Of a stretch of DNA of 64,000 nucleotides, positions 17,844-26,103 are shown one piece after another. The stretch lies in contig NZ_CP139195.1 of the NCBI RefSeq assembly GCF_034057115.1, positions 1,364,001 to 1,428,000 on the forward strand, written 5' to 3'. The position numbers and the translations under genes were made by a program. The notes beneath the pieces were generated by a model, which saw nothing but the letters and a program-made list of their open reading frames with translations, did no database searches and was not told where the DNA came from. This stretch comes from Pseudomonas sp. AN-1. GTDB lineage: Bacteria > Pseudomonadota > Gammaproteobacteria > Pseudomonadales > Pseudomonadaceae. Position 1 is the stretch's first letter. The number at the start of each line of letters is the position of its first letter.

Positions 17844-18622
17844 GCCTCACCTCCGACCTGGCCGCCGTGGGCGGCCGCGGTGCGGGCTTCCAGGGCGCGC
17901 AGTGCGTCGAGTTCGACGGCAGTCGGCTCCGGGGTGACGGTCACGTCGGCGGCGAAGCGGATCGCCCAGCCGGTGTTCTCGATCACCTGCTCGCGGGTCA
18001 CGCCCGGGTGCAGGGCGGTGACGACGAATTCGTTGGTGCCGGCTTCCGGCTCCATGATGCACAGGTCGGTGATGATGCCGACCGGGCCCTTGCCCGGCAG
18101 GCCGAGCTGCTGGCGATGGTCGCCGCCCTCGCCGAAGCCGACCGAGGTGATGAAGTCGAGCTTGTCGACGAAGCTGCGGTGGCCCTGCTTGAGGATGATC
18201 AGCACTTCCTTGGCGCTGCCGGCGATTTCCGGGGCGCCGCCGGCGCCGGGCAGGCGCACCTTCGGCGCGGAGTAGTCGCCGACCACGGTGGTGTTGATGT
18301 TGCCGTACTTGTCGACCTGCGCCGCGCCGAGGAAGCCGACGTCGATGCGCCCGCCCTGCAGCCAGTAGCGGAAGATCTCGCCGGTGGGCACCACGGTGTC
18401 GGCGGTCTCGGCCAGCTCGCCGTCACCGATGGACAGCGGCAGCACGCTCGGCTTGGCGCCGATCGGGCCCGATTCGTAGATCAGCACCACGTCCGGGGAC
18501 GAGGTCAGGCGCGCCAGGTTGGCGGCCTTGGACGGCAGGCCGATGCCGACGAAGCACACGGCGCCGTTCTTCAGGCGGCGGGCGGCGGCCACGGTCATCA
18601 TTTCATTGGTGGTGTAGCTCAT
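17840..18622 (-). CDS. pcaJ: 3-oxoadipate CoA-transferase subunit B
   Basis: This is the beta subunit that, with PcaI, moves CoA from succinyl-CoA to 3-oxoadipate. The 260-residue protein carries ESGPIGAKP near residue 50, the glutamate region of class I CoA-transferases, and [13 protein letters not shown]. The ATG at 18622 overlaps the pcaI stop by one base (TGATG). The long form of both subunits resembles CatI/CatJ of chloroaromatic-degrading pseudomonads more than the shorter PcaIJ of P. putida, so catJ is an alternative name. Confidence 0.92.
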
Positions 18623-19479
18623 CACTGGGCCTCCTGCTGCGCGGCCAGCTTGGCCTTGAATTCGGAAAAATCGGCGGTGCCGCGGATAAAGGTGTCGATC
18701 CAGGCGGTGAAGGTGTCGCGGCTGCGGGCGATCGGGTCCCAGGCCTGGTAGAAGCGGTTGTCACGCTCGGAGTAGCCGTGGGCGTAGGACGGATGGGCGC
18801 CGCCCGGCACCACGCAGACGGCGGACAGCGCCCAGGTCGGCAGCACGCAGGCGTTCATCGGCGCGTTGAGGTCGTCGACGATCTCCTCGACGGTGACGAT
18901 GGCGCGCTTGGCGGCCAGCACGGCTTCCTTCTGCACGCCGAGGATGCCCTGCACCAGCACGTTGCCCTTGCGGTCGGCCTTCTGCGCGTGGATCACGGTG
19001 ACGTCCGGACGTACGCTCGGCACCGCGACCAGCTGCTCGCCGGTGAACGGGCAGTTGATGAACTTGATCAGCGGGTTGACCTTGGGCAGGTCGGAGCCGG
19101 CATAGGCGCGCAGCACGGCGAACGGCAGGCCGGAGGCGCCGGCGACGTAGGCGTTGGCCAGGTCGGCGTGGCTGTGCTCCTCGATCTCCAGGGCGTGCGG
19201 CCACTGCTTCTCCACCGCGTCGCGCAGGCGGTGCAGCGACCCCACGCCGGGGTTGCCGCCCCAGGAGAAGATCAGCTTCTTGGCGCAGCCGGAACCGATC
19301 AACTGGTCGTAGATCAGGTCGGGGGTCATGCGCACCAGGGTCAGCTCTTTCTTGCCCTGGCGAATGATCTCGTGACCGGCGGCAGTCGGAATCAGGTGGG
19401 TGAAGCCTTCGAGGGCAACGGTGTCGCCATCGTTGACGAAGCGCTGGACGGCTTCGCGCAGGGTGAGGATTTCGGCCAT
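18622..19479 (-). CDS. pcaI: 3-oxoadipate CoA-transferase subunit A
   Basis: The 285-residue alpha subunit starts MAEILTLREAVQRFVNDGD and contains GGNPGVGSLHRLRDAVE and AHPSYAHGYSERDN, features of the CatI-type CoA-transferase alpha chain. It is the first gene of pcaI-pcaJ-pcaF. Its promoter region holds two PcaR boxes 19 nt apart at 19565-19598. The enzyme acts before the PcaF thiolase step. Confidence 0.92.
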   Translation of the reverse strand: MAEILTLREAVQRFVNDGDTVALEGFTHLIPTAAGHEIIRQGKKELTLVRMTPDLIYDQLIGSGCAKKLIFSWGGNPGVGSLHRLRDAVEKQWPHALEIEEHSHADLANAYVAGASGLPFAVLRAYAGSDLPKVNPLIKFINCPFTGEQLVAVPSVRPDVTVIHAQKADRKGNVLVQGILGVQKEAVLAAKRAIVTVEEIVDDLNAPMNACVLPTWALSAVCVVPGGAHPSYAHGYSERDNRFYQAWDPIARSRDTFTAWIDTFIRGTADFSEFKAKLAAQQEAQ

Positions 19480-19536
19480 TGGCTGTGCTCTTGCTCGGTT
19501 GACGTCGTCCAGCGCATCGCGCCGGGCTGTGGGTCA

Positions 19537-19598
19537 ACAGTAGGGAAGCGAGCCCTGCAGAACAATCCGATAATCGATGATCTGTTCGATAATCGGAC
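19537..19598 (-). promoter_or_regulatory. pcaI promoter with two PcaR boxes
   Basis: GTTCGATAATCGGAC (19584-19598) and ATCCGATAATCGATG (19565-19579) match the PcaR box and are spaced 19 nt start to start. On the minus strand TTGTTC (19565-19560) and TACTGT (19542-19537) are a plausible -35 and -10 with a 17-nt spacer, so the boxes lie at and just upstream of the -35. PcaR is known as the activator of pcaIJ in P. putida. Confidence 0.7.
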
Positions 19599-19627
19599 CG
19601 TTCTTCAACCGCCAATGGCCGCGCACC

Positions 19628-20467
19628 TCAGCGCCACAACTGCGCGCCCAGCTCCCTGCTGGCCGCCAGCAGCGCCGGCAGGAAGCGCGTCTCCAGCTCC
19701 TGGCGGCTGACCCGGCCGGCGTGGCTGCTGACGTTCATCGCCGCCAGCACCTGGCCGCTGGCGTCGCGCACCGGTACGGCCACCGAGCGCAGGCTCTGCT
19801 CCAGCTCCTGGTCGACGATGCACCAGCCCTGCTCGCGCACCTGCATCAGGTTCTCCCACAGCGCCTCGGGGGTGTGCAGGGTGCGGCTGGTGCGCGGCTT
19901 GAGATCGGCGCGCGCCAGGTAGGCGCGCAGGCTGTCGTCGTCCAGCGCGGCGAGGAGGATGCGGCCCATCGAGGTGCAGTAGGCCGGCAGGCGGCTGCCG
20001 ACGCTGAGGTCGACCGAGATCAGCCGCTGCGGAATCGCCGAGCGGGCGATGTAGAGCACCTCGTCGCCCTCCAGGGTGGCCAGGTTGCAGGCCTCATGCA
20101 GCTGCTCGCTGATGCGGTCGAGGAACGGCTGCGCCGACACCGCCAGCGGCGTCGACGACAGGTAGGCATGGCCGAGGGTCAGCACCTTGGGCAGCAGCGC
20201 GTAGGTGCGCCCGTCGGTGGCGACGTAGCCGAGCTGCATCAGGGTGTACAGGCAGCGCTGCACCGCGGCGCGCGGGATGCCGGTGCGGTGGCTGATCTGG
20301 GCGATGGTCAGGTGGCGCTTGCGCTCCTGGAAGGCGTTGATCACCGCCAGACCGCGCGCCAGCGAGGACATGAAGTTGGGATCGCCGCTGAACGCCTTGA
20401 TCTGCTCGACGGCCAGCTGCTGCGGCGGCGGCGCCAGGCCGGACGGGGTGGGTTGCAGATCGCTCAT
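19628..20467 (-). CDS. pcaR: IclR family pca regulon regulator PcaR
   Basis: The 279-residue protein starts MSDLQPTPSG, has an N-terminal winged helix-turn-helix (FMSSLARGLAVINAF, then LTIAQISHRTGIPRAAVQRCLYTL) and a C-terminal IclR effector domain with GRILLAAL. It is the standard length and sequence type of PcaR, which responds to beta-ketoadipate in P. putida. A pair of PcaR boxes precedes its own start, so autoregulation is likely. The gene is separated from pcaI by 148 nt containing the pcaI promoter. Confidence 0.93.
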   Translation of the reverse strand: MSDLQPTPSGLAPPPQQLAVEQIKAFSGDPNFMSSLARGLAVINAFQERKRHLTIAQISHRTGIPRAAVQRCLYTLMQLGYVATDGRTYALLPKVLTLGHAYLSSTPLAVSAQPFLDRISEQLHEACNLATLEGDEVLYIARSAIPQRLISVDLSVGSRLPAYCTSMGRILLAALDDDSLRAYLARADLKPRTSRTLHTPEALWENLMQVREQGWCIVDQELEQSLRSVAVPVRDASGQVLAAMNVSSHAGRVSRQELETRFLPALLAASRELGAQLWR

Positions 20468-20495
20468 GGGGCCTCCGGGGTGGGCGGGAAAGTTC

Positions 20496-20529
20496 AGTCG
20501 ATTATCGAACCGAGGTCCGATAATCGCAA
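20496..20529. promoter_or_regulatory. Two facing PcaR boxes upstream of pcaR
   Basis: AGTCGATTATCGAAC (20496-20510, inverted) and GTCCGATAATCGCAA (20515-20529) both carry the CGATAATCG core. Their centres are 19 nt apart, like the pair before pcaI but in opposite orientation. They lie 29-62 nt before the pcaR ATG and overlap the region directly after the AEC gene stop. Confidence 0.65.
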
Positions 20530-20539
20530 ACCGCATCAC

Positions 20540-21490
20540 TCAGGTCTGCAGGTAGCCCGCCTGCCCGAGCACGCCGATCAGCGTGCTGATGGTGACGAAG
20601 GCCAGCACGGTGGCCGCCACCAGCGCGGCGGCGCAGCGTTCCTCGAGGCCGAAGCGCAGGCCGAGGATCGGGTAGATGCTCATCATCGGTGCGCTGGCGA
20701 ACAGCAGGCCGGCCACCTTGAGCTGCGGATCGATGTCCGGCACCAGGACGAAGGCGACCAGCAGCGCCAGCGGGTGGAGGACCAGCTTGCCGAGGGCGGT
20801 CTGCCCGACGTCCGCCCACATGCCGCGCGGCCGCAGGCCGTAGAGGGTGCCGCCGATGACGAACAGCGCCACCGGCGCCGAGGCACCGGCGAGCATGTCC
20901 ACCACCCGGAACAGCAGCGGCGGCAGGCGCAGCTCCAGCAGCGACAGCAGCAAGCCGAGGGCGATGGCGCCGATCATCGGATTGCGCAGTAGGCGCAGGG
21001 CGGTTTCCCGGGCCAGCGCCCGGCCGCGGACGCCGGACTGCTGGCCGATCTCGGCCAGCGCCAGGGCCAGCGGAATCATCAGCAGGTTCTCCACCAGCAT
21101 GCCGAGGGCCAAGGCCAGCGCCGCCGTGGGGCCGAGCACCATGACCACGATGGGATAGCCGATGAAGCCGCTGTTGGACACCGACATGCCCATCGCCAGG
21201 ATGGCGCTGGCCGACAGGTCCTGGCCGCGCAGCCAGCGCGCCACCGCCAGGCCGCCGGCGAACACCGCCAGGGAGGCCAGCGCATAGGCCAGCAGGTAGG
21301 GGCCGTCGAGCACCTCGCCGAGGCTGCGCTCGCTGAGCGCCCGCAGCACCAGCGCCGGCAGGGCGAAGTTGATGACGAAGGCGCCCAGGCCGCGGATCTG
21401 CCCGCGGTCGATCAGGCCGCCGCGCACGGAAAGGAAGCCGAGGGCGATGAGGATGAAGATCGGCGCGGTGACGCCGAGCACGGCTAGCAT
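20540..21490 (-). CDS. AEC family transporter
   Basis: The 316-residue protein has about ten hydrophobic segments and the family pattern INFALPALVLRAL near residue 45 and SNSGFIGYP near residue 110. Auxin-efflux-carrier-type transporters move organic anions such as malonate or malate. Its ATG overlaps the stop of zapE by seven bases, and pcaR follows 72 nt after its own stop, with pcaR boxes between. A role in transport of protocatechuate or a pathway acid is possible but unproven. Confidence 0.85.
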   Translation of the reverse strand: MLAVLGVTAPIFILIALGFLSVRGGLIDRGQIRGLGAFVINFALPALVLRALSERSLGEVLDGPYLLAYALASLAVFAGGLAVARWLRGQDLSASAILAMGMSVSNSGFIGYPIVVMVLGPTAALALALGMLVENLLMIPLALALAEIGQQSGVRGRALARETALRLLRNPMIGAIALGLLLSLLELRLPPLLFRVVDMLAGASAPVALFVIGGTLYGLRPRGMWADVGQTALGKLVLHPLALLVAFVLVPDIDPQLKVAGLLFASAPMMSIYPILGLRFGLEERCAAALVAATVLAFVTISTLIGVLGQAGYLQT

Positions 21491-22566
21491 GCCTGATACT
21501 CCCTGTGGTCGGCCGCCGTCAGCCGGCGCAGCTGCGCCAGGCGGCTGCGGGTGCGGCCGAAATCGATGTGGTTGACGCCGGCGCACAGCGCCTCCAGCGG
21601 CTGTTCGCCATGCAGCAGCAGCTCGCGGCCGGCGTCGTAGGCGATGTCGACGAAGTTGACCAGGCGCTGCTGGGCGTCCGCCGAGCAGCGCGCCAGCTCC
21701 GGCAGCCCGCTGACCGCCAGGCGCGCGAAGCGCCGGCACAGGTCGAGATAGTCGGCGCTGGCCAGCGGGCGCTGGCACAGCTCGGAGAAGGACAGCCACA
21801 ACACTTCCCTGCCCTGCCCCAGCGGCTGGATCTGCCGCGGACCGAGCGCCAGCGGCGCTGCCGGCATGACCAGCTGCAGGCGCTCGGCCAGCAGCGTTTC
21901 GAGCCCGGCCTCCGGCGCCTGCAGGTAGTGGCCCCAGTGGCGGTCGCTGAGCGGGCGGTAGTCCACCCCGGCGGCCATCTCGACGACCAGGCAGTGGCGC
22001 TCGAGCAGTTCAGCGAAGGGCCTGAAGCGGCTGTGGTAGAGCGGATTGGGGCACAGCTGCGCAGGTGCGTAGTTGGAGCTGAACAGCAGGATGGTCCCGG
22101 CGTTCAGCAGCTGCTGCAGCAGGCGGCCGAGGAGGATGGCGTCGCCTATGTCGTGGACGTGGAATTCGTCGAAGCACAGCAGGTGCGCCTCGCCGGCCAG
22201 CTCGGCGGCGACCCGCGCCAGCGGATCGGCCTGGCCGCTGTGGACCAGCAGGCGCTGCTGCAGCTCCTGCAGCAGCTGGTGGACGTGCACGCGGCGCTTG
22301 GCTGTGAGCGGCGCGGCGGCGAACAGGCTGTCCAGCAGCAGGCTCTTGCCGCGCCCGACGCCGCCCCACAGATAGGCGCCGGCCGGCGCGCGACGGCGCC
22401 AGGCCGACGGCTGCAGGCGTGCCTGCAGCCAGTCGGCCAGCCGGGTCAGGGCCTGGTGCTGCGCCCCGTCCAGGGACAGGCCACGCGCGGCGAGCTGCGC
22501 GGCGGCCTGTCGGTACAGCGGGTTGCCAGGGGACTCAGAAGTCAAAGAACACCGTCTCGTTGTCAC
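21484..22566 (-). CDS. zapE: Cell division protein ZapE (AFG1-like ATPase)
   Basis: ZapE is a P-loop ATPase linked to the division ring. The frame gives up to 360 residues. Walker A GGVGRGKS is at about residues 68-75, the Walker B LLCFDEFHVHDIGD near 130 and an arginine-finger region SNYAPAQLCPN near 165. The only starts before the NPLY motif are a GTG at 22566, overlapping pcaG by 32 nt, and a TTG seven codons later; the true start is uncertain. It is an unexpected housekeeping-type gene between pcaG and the AEC transporter. Confidence 0.88.
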   Translation of the reverse strand: MTTRRCSLTSESPGNPLYRQAAAQLAARGLSLDGAQHQALTRLADWLQARLQPSAWRRRAPAGAYLWGGVGRGKSLLLDSLFAAAPLTAKRRVHVHQLLQELQQRLLVHSGQADPLARVAAELAGEAHLLCFDEFHVHDIGDAILLGRLLQQLLNAGTILLFSSNYAPAQLCPNPLYHSRFRPFAELLERHCLVVEMAAGVDYRPLSDRHWGHYLQAPEAGLETLLAERLQLVMPAAPLALGPRQIQPLGQGREVLWLSFSELCQRPLASADYLDLCRRFARLAVSGLPELARCSADAQQRLVNFVDIAYDAGRELLLHGEQPLEALCAGVNHIDFGRTRSRLAQLRRLTAADHREYQAC

Positions 22567-23125
22567 CCTGGATGCGGATGTCGAAGCGGTAGGCGGTCTT
22601 GCCGTCCACCTCGCAGCGCCTGGCGATCAGGGTCTGCCGGCGCTCCACCGCCTCGATCAGGTTGAGCACCGGATCGGCGGCGTTGGCCGCCACTTCGTCC
22701 TCGAAGTAGATGCGCGTCTGCAGGTGGATGTTGATCCCGCGGGCGAACAGCGACACGTTGATGTGCGGCGCCTGCCTGCCCACCGCGCCCGGCTTGACGG
22801 TCTGCACCGTCCACTCGCCGGCGTCGAAGGTGGTGGCGGTGCGGCCGAAACCGTTGAACGGCTTCTCCAGGTCGTAGGCGCAGTCGTAGACGCCCTCGTG
22901 GTTGGCCTGCCACAGCTCGAGGAAGGAGTCGCGCACCAGGTGGCCGTTGCCGTCGAACACGCGGCCGATCAGCACGATGTGCTCGCCGGCGGCGCCGGGC
23001 TTGGCCATCTCGTTCCAGACTTCCTGGTCACGGGTCGGGTTGCCGGCGGCGGCCAGGGCCAGGCCGATGTGCACGTAGGGGCCGGCGGTCTGCGAAGGGG
23101 TTTCCGGCAGCAGGTCGAAATTCAT
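22535..23125 (-). CDS. pcaG: Protocatechuate 3,4-dioxygenase alpha subunit
   Basis: The 196-residue alpha subunit starts MNFDLLPETPSQTAGPYVHI behind GAGGAG and ends FDF. It carries the same fold as the beta chain but lacks the iron ligands, as expected for this subunit. Characteristic segments are ELWQANHEGVYDCAYD and APHINVSLFARGI. It begins 14 nt after pcaH, so the two subunits are co-expressed; together they cleave protocatechuate to 3-carboxy-cis,cis-muconate. Confidence 0.96.
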   Translation of the reverse strand: MNFDLLPETPSQTAGPYVHIGLALAAAGNPTRDQEVWNEMAKPGAAGEHIVLIGRVFDGNGHLVRDSFLELWQANHEGVYDCAYDLEKPFNGFGRTATTFDAGEWTVQTVKPGAVGRQAPHINVSLFARGINIHLQTRIYFEDEVAANAADPVLNLIEAVERRQTLIARRCEVDGKTAYRFDIRIQGDNETVFFDF

Positions 23126-23139
23126 GGTCGGCTCCTCTC

Positions 23140-23859
23140 TCACTGGTTCTCGAAGTGGGTCTTGCGGTGGCCGCGCAGCACGATGTCGAAGCGGTAGGCC
23201 AGGCTGTCCATGGGCGTGCCCATGCTCATGTCCAGGCGACCGATCAGGGTCTGCACGGCGTCCGGGTTGGCGAGGGTGCGGACGATCGGGCACTTCGGAA
23301 TCAGCGGATCGCCCTCGAAGTACATCTGAGTGATCAGCTTGGTGGAGATCGACGGGCCGGCGATGGACACGTGGATGTGCGACGGACGCCACTCGTTGGG
23401 GCCGTTGCGCCACGGGTAGGGACCCGGCTTGATGGTGCGGAAGAAGTAGTTGCCGTTGGCGTCGGTCAGGGTGCGGCCGACACCGCCGAAGTTGGGGTCG
23501 AGCGGCGCCAGGTAGCGGTCATTCTTGTGGCGGTAGCGGCCGCCGGCGTTGGCCTGCCACATCTCCACCAGGGTGTGCGGGATCGGTTGGCCGTACTGGT
23601 CGACCACGCGGCCGAACATGATGATGCGCTCGCCCACCGGCAGGCCGCCGTTGTTGAAGTTGAGCAGCAGGTCGTTGTCGTACTTGCCGAGCTTGAGGTG
23701 CGAGAAGTCCGGACCGGTGGTCTCGGAGATCGACTGCGGGATGCTCACCAGCGCCTGGCGCGGCGAGCGCGGCACGGAGGTCTTGTAGTCGGGGGTGTAG
23801 GCCTTCGGCTGCCAGTTGCGGTCACGGGTGACGAACCGGCTGTTTTCCGCGTCGTGCAT
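23140..23859 (-). CDS. pcaH: Protocatechuate 3,4-dioxygenase beta subunit
   Basis: This 239-residue subunit carries the non-haem Fe(III) site of the intradiol dioxygenase. The expected ligands are Tyr109 (GGRYRHK), Tyr148 (GPYPW), His161 and His163 (SHIHVS), one residue beyond the P. putida numbering. An AGAGGA site precedes the ATG. A PcaQ box about 100 nt upstream and the pcaQ gene beyond it indicate LysR-type activation. Confidence 0.97.
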   Translation of the reverse strand: MHDAENSRFVTRDRNWQPKAYTPDYKTSVPRSPRQALVSIPQSISETTGPDFSHLKLGKYDNDLLLNFNNGGLPVGERIIMFGRVVDQYGQPIPHTLVEMWQANAGGRYRHKNDRYLAPLDPNFGGVGRTLTDANGNYFFRTIKPGPYPWRNGPNEWRPSHIHVSIAGPSISTKLITQMYFEGDPLIPKCPIVRTLANPDAVQTLIGRLDMSMGTPMDSLAYRFDIVLRGHRKTHFENQ

Positions 23860-23956
23860 GCTGCGTTCCTCTTGTTGGAGTTGTCGGAGCGGATCTGAGT
23901 GAGTTCAGTCTGCCCGGCTCCCCGCCGCGAGGAAATTGAATTGTACTGTTTGGTTC

Positions 23957-23972
23957 ATAACCTATTGGTTAT
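23957..23972 (-). promoter_or_regulatory. PcaQ-type binding site upstream of pcaH
   Basis: ATAACC-TATT-GGTTAT is a perfect inverted repeat matching the PcaQ box ATAACC-N4-GGTTAA known from Sinorhizobium meliloti. It lies about 100 nt upstream of the pcaH start and overlaps the last codons of pcaQ. Confidence 0.75.
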
Positions 23973-24900
23973 GTGTGCCCTCCCCGCTGCGCTCGGCGGC
24001 CACCTCGCGCAGCACGCTGCAGAACCACTGCGCCGCCAGCGGCAGCGGCCGCGCGCTGCTGGAGCAGATGCCGATGGAGCCGCCCGGTTCGCGGATGCCG
24101 AGGGCCGGTTCGGCCAGCACGCCGTCGGCCAGGTCCTGGCTCACCGCGTCCTGCGGCGCCACCCAGATCGCCTCGCTGCCCAGCACGTAGCGGCGGCCGA
24201 GAGCGATGGACAGGGTTTCCAGGCGCTGCGCGGCCGGCGGCACGCCCCACTGCACGAACAGGGCGTCGGCGTACTTGCGGATGGTGGTGCCGGCCGGCGG
24301 CAGCACCAGCGGATAGTCGGCCAGGCGCGCCAGCGCGCCCTCGCCCAGCGCCAGCAGCGGATGGCCGGCGCGCACCACCAGGGTCATCGATTCGCTGTAC
24401 AGGTGCTCGAAGGTCAGGCCCTGGATCTCCGGGCTGTCGGTCATCCGCCCGACCACCAGATCCAGCTCGCCGACCTTGAGCTGGGCCAGCAGCTGGGCGC
24501 TGGAGCCGCCGGCGACCTGGATCACCAACGCGCCGTGGCGGGCGTGCAGCAGGGCGATGGTCTCGGGCAGCAGCTGGCTCTCCACCGTGGACAGCGCGCC
24601 GACGCGTACCTCGAGCGCCTGCGGCGCATGGCCGCGCACCACGCCGACGCCGTCGCGCAGCGCCTGCACGCAAGGGCCGGCGTAGCGCAGGAAGGTCTCC
24701 CCCGCCGGGGTGAGCACCACGCCGCCCTTGCCGCGCTCGAACAGCGGGTGGTCGAGTATCTCCTCGAGCTCCTTGAGGGTCTTGGAGATCGCCGGCTGGC
24801 TCACCGCCAGGCTGTCGGCGGCGCGGGCGAAGCTGCGCTGGCGGGCGATCTCCAGAAAGCAGGTGAGGTGGCGGAACTTGATGCGGTTATCGATGTTCAA
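23962..24900 (-). CDS. pcaQ: LysR family regulator PcaQ
   Basis: The 312-residue LysR regulator has its helix-turn-helix at residues 20-45 (RSFARAADSLAVSQPAISKTLKELE). The N-terminus MNIDNRIKFRHLTCFLEIA is of PcaQ type. PcaQ activates pcaHG-type genes in response to carboxymuconate intermediates. The start is a TTG at 24900; the nearest ATG upstream is out of frame. Unlike the usual divergent LysR arrangement, pcaQ lies upstream of pcaH on the same strand, and its 3' end forms half of the pcaH operator. Confidence 0.92.
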   Translation of the reverse strand: MNIDNRIKFRHLTCFLEIARQRSFARAADSLAVSQPAISKTLKELEEILDHPLFERGKGGVVLTPAGETFLRYAGPCVQALRDGVGVVRGHAPQALEVRVGALSTVESQLLPETIALLHARHGALVIQVAGGSSAQLLAQLKVGELDLVVGRMTDSPEIQGLTFEHLYSESMTLVVRAGHPLLALGEGALARLADYPLVLPPAGTTIRKYADALFVQWGVPPAAQRLETLSIALGRRYVLGSEAIWVAPQDAVSQDLADGVLAEPALGIREPGGSIGICSSSARPLPLAAQWFCSVLREVAAERSGEGTHNQ

Positions 24901-25175
24901 GACGGCTATTCATCGCTAAGGGAGGATGGCCTAGATACTCCGTGCAACGTCACTATTGAGGCAAGCACTCCACATGACCTGTGGATATGCTACTCCTGAC
25001 GATTAACAAGGCTTTGAACGTGGCGCTCAGCAGGTACACGCTGGCAACGCCCCGACGTCAGCGCCTCCGTCGCGCAGGCAAATAATCTGGCGCTGGCGAT
25101 TCACCCTGGCGCATGTCGGCAAGGGCCAGCAGGCTCTGCTGATCTTGGAGCGACGCGGGCACCGGAGGGGCTGAG

Positions 25176-25517
25176 ATGAGCTGGAAAGTGACTTGCCGTG
25201 ACGCCGGCGACGGCAGCGGCGACGTAATCCTGGAGCTGCCCGACGATCTTCTGCAGGCCGCCGGCCTGGCGATGGGCGACACCCTGGAGGTGGAGCGCGA
25301 CCCGAACGATGGCGCGGCGCTGCGGTTGACGAAGGTCGTGCGTTGCGAGGTGTGCGATGCCAGCACCGCCGAGACCGGCCATGGCGTCCTGCAGGCCCAG
25401 TGGCGCGACGGCGAGGCCGAGGGCATGCGCCTGTGCAAGTCCTGCTTCGGCTACGCGATGTCGACGCTCAAGCGCGAGCGCTGGGTTCTCCACATGTTCG
25501 ATGACGACGAGCCATGA
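25176..25517 (+). CDS. AbrB-like antitoxin-type protein with zinc-ribbon-like Cys pairs
   Basis: Of its 113 residues, the first 55 (VILELPDDLLQAAGLAMGDTLEVERD) resemble the SpoVT/AbrB swapped-hairpin fold. The second half has CEVC and CKSC pairs that could hold zinc. A GGAGGGG site precedes the ATG. It overlaps the next gene, a truncated HAD protein, by four bases (ATGA), so the intact pair was translationally coupled. Function is unknown; DNA-binding autoregulation as in toxin-antitoxin modules is possible. The 263-nt gap before it, up to the pcaQ start region, shows nothing I can support. Confidence 0.65.
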   Translation: MSWKVTCRDAGDGSGDVILELPDDLLQAAGLAMGDTLEVERDPNDGAALRLTKVVRCEVCDASTAETGHGVLQAQWRDGEAEGMRLCKSCFGYAMSTLKRERWVLHMFDDDEP

Positions 25518-25678
25518 TCCTGTTTCTCGACTTCGACGGTGTGCTCCACCCGCTGTTCACCCGTCCAGATTTGCCGCCGGAGGAGTCCCTGTTCTTCCGG
25601 GTACGGATGGTGGCCATGCGGCAGTCCTTCGAGATTGGTGGTAAATCTGATTTTTCAGGTGGTAAATTTTACCACTGA
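25514..25678 (+). pseudogene. HAD-like protein, truncated after about 40 residues
   Basis: The frame starts MILFLDFDGVLHPLF, the catalytic DxDGVLHP motif of HAD-like proteins. The family-like sequence ends near RQSFEI at about 25636; the last codons read through the repeat at 25637-25675 to a stop. Only 54 codons remain of a protein normally well over 100 residues. It looks cut by the recombination event that left the dusA-type site downstream. Confidence 0.7.
25637..25675. repeat. Direct and inverted repeats at a probable integration boundary
   Basis: GGTGGTAAAT occurs at 25637-25646 and again at 25658-25667, 21 bp apart. The second copy is part of GTGGTAAA-T-TTTACCAC (25659-25675), a perfect 8-bp inverted repeat. 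The sequence turns sharply AT-rich here. Such repeats near an att site are typical integrase or excisionase arm sites. Confidence 0.6.
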
Positions 25679-25718
25679 CCTTCAAAAAACACCCGGAAAC
25701 ACCCAAAAAACCCCGGAA

Positions 25719-25841
25719 ATGCACACCGCTGTGAACACCTCAAAACCTAGCTCAACCCCAGAAACCACGCGGCCTGAACCGTCCCGCCGCTTCAGCGTTG
25801 CGCCGATGATGGACGGGATCAAGCAACTCCTAACAGCATGA
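25719..25841 (+). pseudogene. dusA: dusA 5'-end relic (integrative-element attachment site)
   Basis: A 40-codon frame ends with RPEPSRRFSVAPMMDGIKQLLTA. RFSVAPMMD is the conserved N-terminal start of tRNA-dihydrouridine synthase A, after which the sequence diverges to a stop. The 5' end of dusA is a known attB for a family of phages and genomic islands. No other part of dusA and no integrase is present here, so this is one end of a former element or a recombined remnant. Confidence 0.65.
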
Positions 25842-25890
25842 TTTAAAAGAGCTTTAACGCCAATCACGCTGCCATGACGGCCCTATGACG

Positions 25891-26103
25891 TCACTCACCA
25901 TTGACGCCCACTTGGGCGCTGCGCAGGTCACGGCGGAAGTTCTGCAGGCTGCGGCAGTCGCTGGGCGACCTGGAAACGGTCAGGGTCGGCCAACCACTCG
26001 GAGGAGTGAGGCGGCCATGCTTGCTGCCACGCCGGAAACCCCAGCCCTGGCTGACCAGTTGGCGGATCAGCCGGTCGACTTCCTTGTTCGAGCAGTATTT
26101 CAT
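25891..26103 (-). CDS. HicA-like toxin family protein
   Basis: The 70-residue protein MKYCSNKEVDRLIRQLVSQG has the HicA fold pattern, a small dsRNA-binding-like domain, with the catalytic-type histidine in GSKHGRLTPPSG. Its ATG overlaps the stop of the viperin relic by four bases (ATGA) behind AGGAGAGGG, so it was translationally coupled to it. No HicB antitoxin is adjacent. It could be a functional solitary gene or part of the former defence locus. Confidence 0.65.
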   Translation of the reverse strand: MKYCSNKEVDRLIRQLVSQGWGFRRGSKHGRLTPPSGWPTLTVSRSPSDCRSLQNFRRDLRSAQVGVNGE

